Assembly: GCF_030285925.1 (NCBI RefSeq)
Contig: NZ_CP127251.1
Span: 1,612,001-1,676,000, forward strand
DNA length: 64,000 nucleotides
Origin: Devosia sp. YIM 151766
Lineage (GTDB): Bacteria; Pseudomonadota; Alphaproteobacteria; Rhizobiales; Devosiaceae
Direction of reading: 5' to 3'
Part shown: in pieces, positions 21,699 to 31,950 of the stretch
How the letters are laid out: every line of letters starts with the position of its first letter
How positions within the stretch are numbered: position 1 is the first letter of the stretch
Made by a program: the position numbers and the translations under genes
Notes under the pieces: generated by a model
Told to the model about the DNA's origin: nothing
Database searches by the model: none
What the model saw: the letters and a program-made list of their open reading frames with translations, nothing else

Positions 21699-23078
21699 AT
21701 GCAGGTAACCGAAACCCTCAATGAAGGCCTGAAGCGCAAGCTGAACGTGACCATTCCGGCCGCAGACCTCAATTCGCGCCTTGACGCCAAGCTCGAAGAG
21801 CTCAAGGGCCAGGCCAATATCAAGGGCTTCCGTCCCGGCAAGGTGCCGACCGCGCACCTGAAGAAGGTCTATGGCCGCTCGGCCATGTCGGAAGTGATGA
21901 CCGATGCCATCAATGCGACGGTTTCGGACACGCTCGACGAGCGCAAGGAACGCGCCGCGGCCCAGCCGAAGGTGGACCTGCCCCAGGACCAGACCGTCAT
22001 CAACGAAGTGCTGGACGGCAAGGCCGACCTGGCATTCGACGTCGAATATGAAGTTCTGCCGCCGGTGACCCTGATGGACATCAAGGGCGTCAAGATCGAC
22101 AAGCCGGTGGTGGATGTCACCGACGAGGAAGTCGAGGCCGAGGTCAAGCGCGTGTTCAACCAGAACCGCGGCTATACCGACAAGGGCGAAGGCGCCATTG
22201 TCGAGAACGGCGACCGGCTGGGCCTCAGCTTCGTCGGCAAGATCGACGGCAAGGAATTCGAAGGCGGCTCGTCCGACCACGCCCATCTGACCGTGGGCTC
22301 GGGCGAATTCATTCCCGGCTTCGAAGAACAGCTGGTGGGCATGAAGAAGGACGAGACCAAGACCATCTCCGTCACCTTCCCCGCCGACTACCAGAACAAG
22401 GACCTGGCCGGCAAGGACGCGACTTTCGACGTCACCATCCTGCATGCCGACGGTCCGAACCAGGGCGAGCTGGACGACGAATTCGCCAAGAATCTGGGCC
22501 TCGAAGACGTGGCCGGCCTGCGCAAGGCGGTGCGCGACCAGATGGAAAGCGCCCTGGCCTCGATGGGTCGCCAGCACATGAAGCGCCAGGTTCTGGATGC
22601 GCTGGACGATGGCCACAAATTCGACGTGCCCGAGCAATTGGTCGATGCCGAATTCAACACCATCTGGGAACGGGTGGTGCACGAGATCGAGCATCACGGC
22701 CGCTCCTTCGAAGATGAAGGCACGACCGAGGAAGAAGCCAAGGAACAATATAAGCGCATCGCCGAGCGCCGCGTGCGCTTGGGCCTGGTGGTCGCCGAAA
22801 TCGGCAATGTCAACGAAGTCCAGGTGACCGACGAGGAGCACCAGCAGGCGCTGATCGCCGAAGTGCGGCGCTTTGCCGGCCAGGAACAGCAGGTCTACGA
22901 TTATTACCGCAAGAACCCGCAGGCTCTCGCCAGCCTGCGCGCGCCGATCTTCGAGAACAAGGTGGTCGACCACATCATCGAACTGGGTGAAATCACCGAG
23001 AAGAAGATGAGCCGCGACGAACTCGCCAAGCTGATCGAAGCCGGCGAGGACGAAGTTCCCGAGGAACACCACCACTAA
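21699..23078 (+). CDS. tig: trigger factor chaperone
   Basis: 459 residues. It is a ribosome-associated peptidyl-prolyl isomerase and chaperone at the tunnel exit. The start was placed at MQVTETLNEGLKRKLNVTIP; the open frame upstream runs through tRNA-Leu and is not coding. The ribosome-docking motif GFRPGKVP is at about residues 43-50. The FKBP domain (about 155-240) contains GDRLGLSFVGKIDGKEFEGG, and a helical C-terminal chaperone domain follows. It ends in an acidic/histidine tail EEHHH. Confidence 0.96.
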   Translation: MQVTETLNEGLKRKLNVTIPAADLNSRLDAKLEELKGQANIKGFRPGKVPTAHLKKVYGRSAMSEVMTDAINATVSDTLDERKERAAAQPKVDLPQDQTVINEVLDGKADLAFDVEYEVLPPVTLMDIKGVKIDKPVVDVTDEEVEAEVKRVFNQNRGYTDKGEGAIVENGDRLGLSFVGKIDGKEFEGGSSDHAHLTVGSGEFIPGFEEQLVGMKKDETKTISVTFPADYQNKDLAGKDATFDVTILHADGPNQGELDDEFAKNLGLEDVAGLRKAVRDQMESALASMGRQHMKRQVLDALDDGHKFDVPEQLVDAEFNTIWERVVHEIEHHGRSFEDEGTTEEEAKEQYKRIAERRVRLGLVVAEIGNVNEVQVTDEEHQQALIAEVRRFAGQEQQVYDYYRKNPQALASLRAPIFENKVVDHIIELGEITEKKMSRDELAKLIEAGEDEVPEEHHH

Positions 23079-23106
23079 AATTTTCGCAGGGTCGCTTGCG
23101 AACGAA

Positions 23107-23134
23107 AAGGCCGCCTTCGGGCGGTCTTTTTTGT
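23107..23134 (+). terminator. Rho-independent terminator of tig
   Basis: Hairpin GGCCGCC-TTCG-GGCGGTC followed by TTTTTT, starting about 30 bp after the tig stop codon. It has a stable UUCG-type loop. Confidence 0.9.
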
Positions 23135-23478
23135 GTCGGGGGGTGGAGAAATCGGGGCCGCGTGGTTCGTGCTTCGACAAACTCGGCAGGCTCCATCTCC
23201 CGCAGACCTCATCCTGAGCTTGTCGAAGGACGAGATCGGTAAATCCGGGGCCGCGACCTCGTGGTTCGACAGGCTCACCATGAGGTCTATGAGCGGGCGG
23301 TGCATTTTTGGGCATCCGTACCTCCGCTATTCGTCACCCTCGCGTCAAGCGCGAGGGTGACGAGCGGGGATGGCAGGCCTCAATGCACGGTTTCCCGGCA
23401 GAATTGATCGGCTTGGCGCGGGCAATGGGTGAACCATTTCCCCCCTGCCCCCTTGTTCCTGCACCATAGGAGCACGCC
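23135..23478. repeat. intergenic repeats (two palindrome families)
   Basis: Gene-free stretch containing degenerate tandem copies of the CTTCGACAAGCTCAGGATGAGG family in both orientations (about 23161-23290). A full TCGTCACCCTCGCG...CGCGAGGGTGACGA palindrome follows (23331-23364). The promoter of the following PRC-barrel gene must lie in the last ~100 bp. Confidence 0.7.
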
Positions 23479-24042
23479 ATGACCCAATATACATCAGACG
23501 CCACCCATCAGCCCAAGGGCGACCATAACCGCCGCTTGTCGCTGGGTTTCGAGCCGGAGCAATTCGCCGCCGAGGCCGGCATCAGCGTCGAGCAATTGCA
23601 GAATTACGAACGCACCGCGCCCGATGACGATTACGATCCGCTGGTGGCGCAGCGCGTCGCCGAGGCGCTGGAGCGGCTGGAACGGACGCTGCCCAATCAC
23701 CAGACCGGCCGCAGCGATATGCCAGGCCGTCATGCGCCGCATCCCGACCATGCCAGCCATCCGCGCCTCGAGGATTATGAACTGACCCAGGCCACGCTGG
23801 AAGGCGCACCGGTTTATGGGCCGGGCAATGAGGAATTGGGCAAGGTGACCCATGTTCTGGGCACCGGCGTTGCCGGCGAAGTGATCATCGATGTCGGCGG
23901 ATTTTTGGGGCTCGGGGCCAAGCCGGTCGCCGTGCCCATCGGGCAGCTCGATTTCATGCGCGACGAGAACCGCAACGTGCATGCGCTGACCTATTTGAGC
24001 AAGGAGGAGCTGAAAGCTCTCCCGGCCCATCGGAGCCATTGA
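23479..24042 (+). CDS. HTH/PRC-barrel domain protein
   Basis: 187 residues, preceded by an AGGAG site. Residues about 25-70 (FEPEQFAAEAGISVEQLQNYERTAP) resemble a small helix-turn-helix module. Residues about 102-180 form a PRC-barrel (LEGAPVYGPGNEELGKVTHVL, then FLGLGAKPVAVPIGQLDF). The linker is rich in histidine and proline. PRC-barrel proteins of this type are common in Hyphomicrobiales and often stress-related. The function here is unknown. Confidence 0.8.
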   Translation: MTQYTSDATHQPKGDHNRRLSLGFEPEQFAAEAGISVEQLQNYERTAPDDDYDPLVAQRVAEALERLERTLPNHQTGRSDMPGRHAPHPDHASHPRLEDYELTQATLEGAPVYGPGNEELGKVTHVLGTGVAGEVIIDVGGFLGLGAKPVAVPIGQLDFMRDENRNVHALTYLSKEELKALPAHRSH

Positions 24043-24525
24043 GCCCGGCGGGCCCCGCGCATCATTCCGGGCCTTGGCCCGGAAACGTCAGAAGAAATAG
24101 AAAAGCAGGCTCGCGCCGAGCAGCGCGCCGAGGCGCGGAATGCGGAAATTGGCCAGCCGGTACGCAATACTCAATCCGGCTGTCGGCCAATGTCCAGGCA
24201 CGTTCGAACCGACGCTAACCCCTTGATACGCAATACTGGGCAGTTCGGCTCGCATACGGCAAACTCCAGACCAACCGTATGGGCGATTTGTACCAGCGGG
24301 CACTTAAGAAAGTGCTGTCAAAGAACGAAGGATGCGTAAACCGGGCGGCCTATCTTGGGACGCGCGCCCGATCGTTCCGGCATAGGCCGGTTCTCTAAAG
24401 GTTCATCTTGACGGCCCTCGCCTTGCCATGAGTGTGGGAATTGTCATGGCGGCGAGACCCACGGAAACGCTGGAATATGCTAGAAAACAAGCTGACCCGA
24501 TTCGGGCGATCAGTATGGAACGTGC
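24043..24525. other. intergenic region upstream of parE
   Basis: About 480 bp. A minus-strand frame (24088-24303, 71 codons) ends in a hydrophobic tail LGALLGASLLFYFF but has no convincing ribosome-binding site and an uneven composition, so it is not called as a gene. The 10-mer TACGCAATAC occurs twice (about 24160 and 24226). The parE promoter should lie near 24420-24510. Confidence 0.4.
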
Positions 24526-26535
24526 ATGTCTCAGGATCTCTTCGGTAGCGCTGCGCCTCAGCCGGAAACACCAAAGCGGAAAGACCCGGCCAAGGCGGCG
24601 CCCGCCCCCGGCGCCGATGCCTATGGCGCGGCCGAAATCGAGATATTGGAAGGCCTGGAGCCGGTGCGCCGCCGGCCCGGCATGTATGTCGGCGGCACCG
24701 ATGCCAATGCCTATCACCACCTCTTCGCCGAGGTCATCGACAATTCCATGGACGAGGCCATTGCCGGCCATGCCAACCGGATCGAGGTGCATCTGGGCGC
24801 CGATGGCTATATCACGGTGACCGACAATGGCCGTGGCATCCCGGTCGAGAAGCATCCGAAATTCCCCAATCGCTCGACCCTGGAAATCGTCCATACCGTT
24901 TTGCATGCCGGCGGCAAGTTCGACTCCAAGGCCTATGAAACCTCCGGCGGCCTGCATGGCGTGGGCGTGTCGGTGGTGAACGCGCTTTCCGACGACATGG
25001 TCGTGGAAGTCGCCCGCGACCAGCAATTGCACCGCATCGTCTTTGCGCGCGGCAAGGTGGTCGAGGACGTCACCAATATCGGCCGGGTACAGAACCGGCG
25101 CGGTACCTCGACCCGCTTCCATCCCGACCCGGAAATTTTCGGCCCGACGGCGCATTTCTCGCCCGGGCGGATTTTCCGCATGACCCGGGCCAAGGCCTAT
25201 CTTTTCGGCGGCGTGGAATTGCGCTGGAGCTGCGACGAGAGCCTGGCCAGCGAGGACGTGCCGGCCAAGGCGGTGTTCCATTATCCCGACGGGCTCAAGG
25301 ATTTCATGGCGGCGCGGATCGAGGGCGAGACGCGGATCGCCGACGAAATCTTCGCCGGCAAGAGCGGCCGCCCCGGCAGCCATGGTTCGGTGGAATGGGC
25401 CATTGCCTGGACCCTGGGCGACGGCGGCGTGCAATCCTATTGCAACACCGTGCCGACGCCGGATGGCGGCACCCATGAATCCGGGCTGCGCACGGCGCTG
25501 CTGCGCGGGCTCAAGAATTACGCCGAACTGACCAAGAACAAGAGCGCCGCGAACCTCACCGCCGAGGACGTGCTGACCTCCTGCGTGGCCATGCTCTCGG
25601 TTTTCGTGCGCGAGCCGGAATTCGTCGGTCAGACCAAGGACAAGCTGGCCTCGGGCGAGGCTACCCGCATCGTCGACAACGCCCTGCGCGACGCCTTCGA
25701 TCACTGGCTGGCGGCCTCGCCATTGCAGGCGGGCAAACTGCTCGACTGGGCGGTGGAGCGCGCCGAGGAGCGGTTGCGCCGCCGCAAGGAAAAGGAAATC
25801 GACCGGGCGAGCGCCACGCGAAAGCTGCGCCTGCCGGGCAAGCTCGCCGATTGTACGCAGAATGCGGCTCAAGGCGCCGAATTGTTCATCGTCGAGGGCG
25901 ATTCGGCTGGCGGCTCGGCCAAACAGGCGCGCAGCCGCGCCAATCAGGCGGTGCTGCCGCTGCGCGGCAAGATTCTCAACGTGGCCGGCGCCAGCCGCGA
26001 AAAACTGGCGGCGAACCAGTTGATCGCCGACCTGATTCAGGCCTTGGGCTGCGGCACGCGGGACCGCTATTCCGAGGATGATCTGCGCTATGACAAGATC
26101 ATCATCATGACCGACGCCGATGTGGACGGCGCCCATATCGCCTCGCTGCTGATCACGTTTTTCTTCCAGGAAATGCCGCGGCTGATCGAGAACGGGCATC
26201 TTTATCTCGCCCTGCCCCCGCTCTACCGCATCAGTCAGGGCGGCAAGACGCTTTATGCCCGCGACGACGCCCACAAGAACGAATTGATGGAGAGCGAGTT
26301 CGCCGGCAGGGGCAAGGTGGACATCACCCGCTTCAAGGGCCTGGGCGAAATGCCGTTCGCGCATCTGCGCGAGACCACCATGTCGCCCAAGACGCGGACA
26401 TTGCTGCAAGTCAAGGTGCTGGATGACCGCGACGCCACCAAGTCCACGGTGGACCGGCTGATGGGCAACAGGCCCGAAGCGCGGTTCGAATTCATCCAGG
26501 AGAACGCGGCCTTCGTCACCGACCTCGATATCTAG
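24526..26535 (+). CDS. parE: DNA topoisomerase IV subunit B
   Basis: 669 residues; decatenates chromosomes together with ParC. The GHKL ATPase shows EVIDNSMDEAIAGHA (about 66-80), DNGRGIPVEKHPKFPN and GGLHGVGVSVVNALSDDM. The TOPRIM domain has EGDSAGGSAKQARSR (about 455) and TDADVDGAHIASLLITFFF (about 528). QARSR and the short N-terminal tail MSQDLFGSAAP favour ParE over GyrB. ParC is not in the window. Confidence 0.92.
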   Translation: MSQDLFGSAAPQPETPKRKDPAKAAPAPGADAYGAAEIEILEGLEPVRRRPGMYVGGTDANAYHHLFAEVIDNSMDEAIAGHANRIEVHLGADGYITVTDNGRGIPVEKHPKFPNRSTLEIVHTVLHAGGKFDSKAYETSGGLHGVGVSVVNALSDDMVVEVARDQQLHRIVFARGKVVEDVTNIGRVQNRRGTSTRFHPDPEIFGPTAHFSPGRIFRMTRAKAYLFGGVELRWSCDESLASEDVPAKAVFHYPDGLKDFMAARIEGETRIADEIFAGKSGRPGSHGSVEWAIAWTLGDGGVQSYCNTVPTPDGGTHESGLRTALLRGLKNYAELTKNKSAANLTAEDVLTSCVAMLSVFVREPEFVGQTKDKLASGEATRIVDNALRDAFDHWLAASPLQAGKLLDWAVERAEERLRRRKEKEIDRASATRKLRLPGKLADCTQNAAQGAELFIVEGDSAGGSAKQARSRANQAVLPLRGKILNVAGASREKLAANQLIADLIQALGCGTRDRYSEDDLRYDKIIIMTDADVDGAHIASLLITFFFQEMPRLIENGHLYLALPPLYRISQGGKTLYARDDAHKNELMESEFAGRGKVDITRFKGLGEMPFAHLRETTMSPKTRTLLQVKVLDDRDATKSTVDRLMGNRPEARFEFIQENAAFVTDLDI

Positions 26536-26855
26536 CGCGGCGCTAACCTAAACATGGCCAATATTGTTGACAGGCCGGGCCTTTGCGTTATGGTCCGCGC
26601 CGCCGGTATTGTTACCAAGTGCGCGCAGGCATTACTCGCCGCCGCAGCGCCTGGATGACCGACGGGGCGTGCAGACGGCCAATGGCAGGTTGTCGATGCC
26701 CGAGCCGCGGGTGCTGAGGAATTCGTCGATTGGTTGGCACCCACGCAGGAACCGTCCGCAGGATGGCGCCTGTCGACTTCCAAATACCGGTCGCGCGACC
26801 CGGGCAATCCTGCCAGGAGCGACACCGGACAGCATCCTTGAGTGGAACGACCGAC
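26536..26855. other. intergenic region between parE and the helicase gene
   Basis: About 320 bp. The helicase frame remains open back to about 26730, but that part has no resemblance to the family, so it is taken as leader. No terminator for parE and no RNA gene could be recognised. Confidence 0.35.
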
Positions 26856-28259
<1,404 letters not shown>

Positions 28260-28401
28260 CGGGCCCGCAAATATAACCGACACTCAACTATCGAATCCTG
28301 CCAAGTTGTGATTGAGTTCACCGAAGCGGCCACGACAACATATACGTCGCCTCGGTTTTCGGTTACTTTGCAGGTCGGCGCAACTATGCGCGGGGGGAGC
28401 A

Positions 28402-29469
28402 GTGTCGGACCAGGAATTCATACGGGCGCTCGGCTATGCCAATGCGGCGTTTGACCTGCTCAAGCGCAGTCAGATTCCGCCCTATCCGCAATTCTACGAA
28501 CTGCTCTATACTTACGCCACCGGCGTGAATCCCTCGCTGAATAACCGCATCAACGCCATTTTCCGCAGCGGCACTTCGCCATCGACCGATCTGGCCGAAA
28601 CGCTCTACAACGAATTCCTCAAATCCGATGTAAACGATCGCATGTCGAGCGTGTCGGAACGCATGCATGCGCGCATCGAATCGGTGCATGACGCGATCGA
28701 CGCCGCCATGACCACGGCCAATGCCTATTCCGGCTCGCTGCAATCGGCGGCGGGCGACCTGGAACGCGACCTGGGCGGCGAGGCGATGAAGACCCTGGCG
28801 ACCAGGCTGCTGACCGAGACGCGCCGCATGCAGAACACCAATCGCGAACTGGAGCAGAAGCTGGAGGCGTCGCGCGACGACATCTCGGCGCTGCAACGCG
28901 ACCTCGACGATGTGCGACGCGAATCCATGCTCGATCCGCTGACCAAGATCGCCAATCGCAAGAGCTTCGATGAAGGGCTCGCGGACGGCATCGCCGCATC
29001 GGTCCGGAGCGGCGATCCGCTCTGCCTCATGCTGATCGACATCGACCATTTCAAGAATTTCAACGACACTTTCGGCCACCAGACTGGCGACCAGGTGCTG
29101 CGGCTGGTGGCGATGACGCTGAAGTCCAACATCAAGGGCAAGGATCTCGCCGCCCGCTATGGCGGCGAGGAATTCGCCGCCATCCTGCCCTCGACCGATC
29201 TGCAAGGCGCGATCATCGTGGCGGAAAATATCCGCAAGGCCATTCAGGCCAAGGAATTGCTCAAGCGCTCCACCAACGAAAAGCTGGGCCGGATCACCGC
29301 CTCGTTCGGCGTGGCGCGCTTCCGGGCGGCGGACAGCGCCATGACCTTGATCGAACGGGCGGATCAGTGCCTTTATGCCGCCAAGCATGCCGGGCGCAAT
29401 CGCGTCGTCAGCGAAGACGAGCTGGTCGAGATCGATGACGTTTCCGACAAGAACGTATCGATAGCCTGA
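28402..29469 (+). CDS. diguanylate cyclase (GGDEF)
   Basis: 355 residues from a GTG start behind GGGGGGAGCA. The N-terminal ~150 residues (SDQEFIRALGYANAAFDLL onward) form a helical sensor of a type common in this order. A coiled coil lies at about 150-200. The GGDEF domain (about 205-345) has LTKIANRKSFDEGL, DIDHFKNFND and an intact active site ARYGGEEFAAI. The inhibitory I-site before it reads KGKD instead of RxxD, so product inhibition may be weak. No transmembrane helix is seen, so it is probably cytoplasmic. Confidence 0.92.
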   Translation: MSDQEFIRALGYANAAFDLLKRSQIPPYPQFYELLYTYATGVNPSLNNRINAIFRSGTSPSTDLAETLYNEFLKSDVNDRMSSVSERMHARIESVHDAIDAAMTTANAYSGSLQSAAGDLERDLGGEAMKTLATRLLTETRRMQNTNRELEQKLEASRDDISALQRDLDDVRRESMLDPLTKIANRKSFDEGLADGIAASVRSGDPLCLMLIDIDHFKNFNDTFGHQTGDQVLRLVAMTLKSNIKGKDLAARYGGEEFAAILPSTDLQGAIIVAENIRKAIQAKELLKRSTNEKLGRITASFGVARFRAADSAMTLIERADQCLYAAKHAGRNRVVSEDELVEIDDVSDKNVSIA

Positions 29470-29542
29470 GACCCATCGTTTTTGGCGGCTGGGCTCCTTT
29501 GCTCCCCTGCCCTTGGCCCCTTGCCCGTTTGCCTCAAACCCC

Positions 29543-29586
29543 GCTCGTCACCCTCGTGTCGAGCGCGAGGGTGACGATCCTGGGAA
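29543..29586. repeat. dispersed palindromic repeat (GTGACGA family)
   Basis: CTCGTCACCCTCGTG and CGCGAGGGTGACGA form an inverted repeat in the gap between the diguanylate cyclase and aroA, which face each other. It may serve as a bidirectional stem-loop. Close copies are found at 16.6-17.0, 23.3 and 49.2 kb. Confidence 0.75.
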
Positions 29587-29637
29587 GGGCGCTATCGAAG
29601 CCAAATGCGATAGCCCAATCTCAAGAAGTGAGACCGC

Positions 29638-30903
29638 CTATTCCGTCGCCGTCAATTCCACCCCCAGGCCCGAGAGCATATCCCAATATTCCGGGTAGGT
29701 TTTGCCGGTGCAGGACGGGTCGAGAATGGTGATGCCGCCAATGCGCAAGCCCGCCAGGGCGAAGCTCATGGCGATGCGGTGATCGTGATAGGTCTCGATG
29801 CGGGCCGGCAAGGTCTGTCCCGACAGGGACGGATCGGCATTGACCACCAGATCATCCCCCTCCTCGCGCGCCAGGCCTGCGCGGATGCGGTTGAGTTCAT
29901 TGGCGACGGCGCGGATGCGGTCGGTTTCCTTGACGCGCAGATTGGCGATGCCGACGAAACGGACCGGACGATTGTTGAAGGCGGCGAGGACGGCCATGGT
30001 GGGCACGGCGTCCTGCATCTGCGAGCCGTCGATGATTGCCGGCATGTCGGGAAAAGCCGCGATCAGCGCCTGCGCGGCGGCGTCGGGCTGGGTGAAGGCA
30101 TTGGCGGGGACGCCGAGATCGATCGCGCCATCGGTCAGCGCCGCGAGGCCCCAGAGATAGGTGGCGGCGGAGGCATCGGGCTCGATATGGAAATCGGCGG
30201 CCTTGTAGCCGGTCGGCTGGACCAGCCAGGAGCCGTCGTCGCGGGATTCGACCTCGGCGCCGAAGGCGCGCATGGCGGCCAGCGTCAGATCGACATAGCC
30301 GCGCGCGCCGATATCCTTGCCGGTGAGCGCCACTTCGACCGGGCCAGCGCCGAAAGGCGCCGCCATGAGCAAAGCGGACACATATTGGCTGGACAGCGAG
30401 GCATCGATTTCCACCCTGCCCGTGCCGAAATGACCGGTGCCGCGAACAGTGACCGGGGGGCAGCCGGTGGGCGCATCGGCGGCAATACCGAGGGAATTGA
30501 GCGCGTCCACCAGCGGCCTGATCGGGCGCAGGCGCATATCCTCGTCGCCATCGACGATGACCGTGCCCTCGATAGTGGCGACGGCGGCGGTGAGGAAGCG
30601 CGTGGCGGTGCCGGCATTGCCCAGAAAGAGCGCCCTGGGGGGCGCGGCGAGCCGACCGGTGCCGGTGACGAGAAAAGTAGTGGCGTCCGGTTCCTCCACC
30701 GTCACACCCATTTCACGCAGGGCGCGGGCCATCAGCACCGTGTCCTTGCTCTTGAGCGCGCCGGTGAGGCGGCTGGTGCCATTCGCCAAGGCGGCGAGCA
30801 ACAGGGCGCGATTGGTGATCGACTTGCTCCCCGGAGGCGAAACGCGGCCGGTCAACGGAGAAAGGGGCGGGGTGATGGTATAGGCGAGGGGAAGATCGTT
30901 CAT
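29638..30903 (-). CDS. aroA: 3-phosphoshikimate 1-carboxyvinyltransferase (EPSP synthase)
   Basis: 421 residues. It joins shikimate-3-phosphate and PEP in aromatic amino acid synthesis. Motifs: PPGSKSITNRALLLAALANG (about 23-42), LFLGNAGTATRFLTAA (about 93-108), SSQYVSALLMAAPFG, and the C-terminal TYHDHRIAMSFALAGLR with the catalytic histidine/arginine region. The PEP-loop reads GTATRFL where the E. coli enzyme has GTAMRPL, so the proline at that position is a phenylalanine. The sequence is unlike the CP4-type class II loop. Confidence 0.95.
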   Translation of the reverse strand: MNDLPLAYTITPPLSPLTGRVSPPGSKSITNRALLLAALANGTSRLTGALKSKDTVLMARALREMGVTVEEPDATTFLVTGTGRLAAPPRALFLGNAGTATRFLTAAVATIEGTVIVDGDEDMRLRPIRPLVDALNSLGIAADAPTGCPPVTVRGTGHFGTGRVEIDASLSSQYVSALLMAAPFGAGPVEVALTGKDIGARGYVDLTLAAMRAFGAEVESRDDGSWLVQPTGYKAADFHIEPDASAATYLWGLAALTDGAIDLGVPANAFTQPDAAAQALIAAFPDMPAIIDGSQMQDAVPTMAVLAAFNNRPVRFVGIANLRVKETDRIRAVANELNRIRAGLAREEGDDLVVNADPSLSGQTLPARIETYHDHRIAMSFALAGLRIGGITILDPSCTGKTYPEYWDMLSGLGVELTATE

Positions 30904-30995
30904 AATGAAGGATCAATGCACTAGCCGATTGGTCTGTGCAACTGGATCGGCCGATAAAGGGGCTATTTGAGGCCGTTTGGGCGGGATGTTGCCCA

Positions 30996-31082
30996 AGACC
31001 TCATGGTGAGCTTGTCGAACCATGAGGGCAGAGACACCGGGGCCGCGACCTCGTCCTTAGACAGGCTCAGGATGAGGTCTGT
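30996..31082. repeat. dispersed palindromic repeat (CTTCGACAGG family)
   Basis: Two head-to-head units, ACCTCATGGTGAGCTTGTCG and GACCTCGTCCTTAGACAG with CTCAGGATGAGGTC, separated by GGGGCCGCGACCTC. They lie in the gap between the aroA start and the sufA end. Related units occur at 16.5, 23.2 and 53.4 kb. Confidence 0.7.
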
Positions 31083-31118
31083 GGGGCTTGGAGCTTGGCG
31101 TTGAGGGGCCGGTGCTGG

Positions 31119-31499
31119 TCAGGCCCCTGCCCTAGCCTCGGCCAGGGCCTTGAGGTCGGCGGCGGCCAGGGTGACGCTTTCGCCGCAGCCGCAGGCGCTG
31201 GTCTGGTTGGGGTTTTTGAAGGTGAAGCTGGAACCGAGCTTGCCGGCCTCGAAATCCATGACGGTGCCGAGCAGATACATGGTCGCCTTGGGATCGACCC
31301 AGACATTGACGCCCCTGTCCTCGACATGGTCGTCGCCATTTATCGGCTCGGTGACATATTCCATCGTGTAGGAGACGCCGGCGCAGCCGGCATTCCTGAT
31401 GCCCACGCGCAGGCCGATGACCGGCTTGTCCGAATCCTCGACAATCTCGGTGATGCGCTCGGCGGCGGCATCGGTCAGCGACATGATCTTGAACGGCAT
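31119..31499 (-). CDS. sufA: iron-sulfur cluster carrier SufA (HesB/IscA family)
   Basis: 126 residues. A-type carrier protein that receives clusters from SufBCD and hands them to apoproteins. The three conserved cysteines are visible: NAGCAGVSY (about residue 39) and the C-terminal pair in SACGCGESV (about 108-110). It is the last gene of the suf operon, 53 bp after the sufT-like gene. Confidence 0.92.
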   Translation of the reverse strand: MPFKIMSLTDAAAERITEIVEDSDKPVIGLRVGIRNAGCAGVSYTMEYVTEPINGDDHVEDRGVNVWVDPKATMYLLGTVMDFEAGKLGSSFTFKNPNQTSACGCGESVTLAAADLKALAEARAGA

Positions 31500-31552
31500 C
31501 GGCAGGCACCTTCTATCGGCATGTTACGATATATAGGCCGAAACGCGCGGAA

Positions 31553-31939
31553 TTACCACCAGTTCAACGCAACTTGTGCTTCCTCGCTCATGCGCGACGC
31601 ATCCCAGGGCGGATCGAAAACCATGTTGACGGTGACGTCCTGGACGCCTTCCACCCCGCGCGCGGCATTTTCCACCCAACCGGGCATTTCGCCGGCCACC
31701 GGACAGCCAGGAGCGGTGAGCGTCATGTCGATCACCAGATTCCGGTCGTCGTCGAGATCGACCCTGTAGATGAGGCCGAGTTCGTAGATGTCGACCGGAA
31801 TTTCGGGATCATAGACGGTCTTGAGGGCGCCGATCAGATCGCTGGTGATGCGTTCGACCTCGCCTTCCGGCAGGCCGGAGGGCAGGCTGGATGCCATCCG
31901 GGCATCGGCGGCGATTTCGGTCTTGGTCTCTTCGGTCAT
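31553..31939 (-). CDS. sufT: SUF system protein SufT-like (MIP18/DUF59)
   Basis: 128 residues. The DUF59 core has VYDPEIPVDIYELGLIYRVD (about 42-61) and LTAPGCPVAGEMPGWVENA with its conserved cysteine (about residue 78). The protein ends in a double tryptophan NWW. The family assists iron-sulfur maturation of target proteins. It lies between sufS and sufA with short gaps, as in many alphaproteobacterial suf operons. Confidence 0.9.
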   Translation of the reverse strand: MTEETKTEIAADARMASSLPSGLPEGEVERITSDLIGALKTVYDPEIPVDIYELGLIYRVDLDDDRNLVIDMTLTAPGCPVAGEMPGWVENAARGVEGVQDVTVNMVFDPPWDASRMSEEAQVALNWW

Positions 31940-31950
31940 GACTGCCTTCC

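Noticed and set aside
21600..23315. 571-codon minus-strand open frame opposite tig
   Set aside because: Runs through intergenic repeats, the tig gene and part of tRNA-Leu, so it cannot be a real gene.
24088..24303. 71-codon minus-strand frame ending LGASLLFYFF
   Set aside because: Hydrophobic end is suggestive, but there is no good start site and only the last third looks protein-like.
24403..26409. 668-codon open frame on the minus strand opposite parE
   Set aside because: Antisense shadow of parE; all topoisomerase motifs are on the plus strand.
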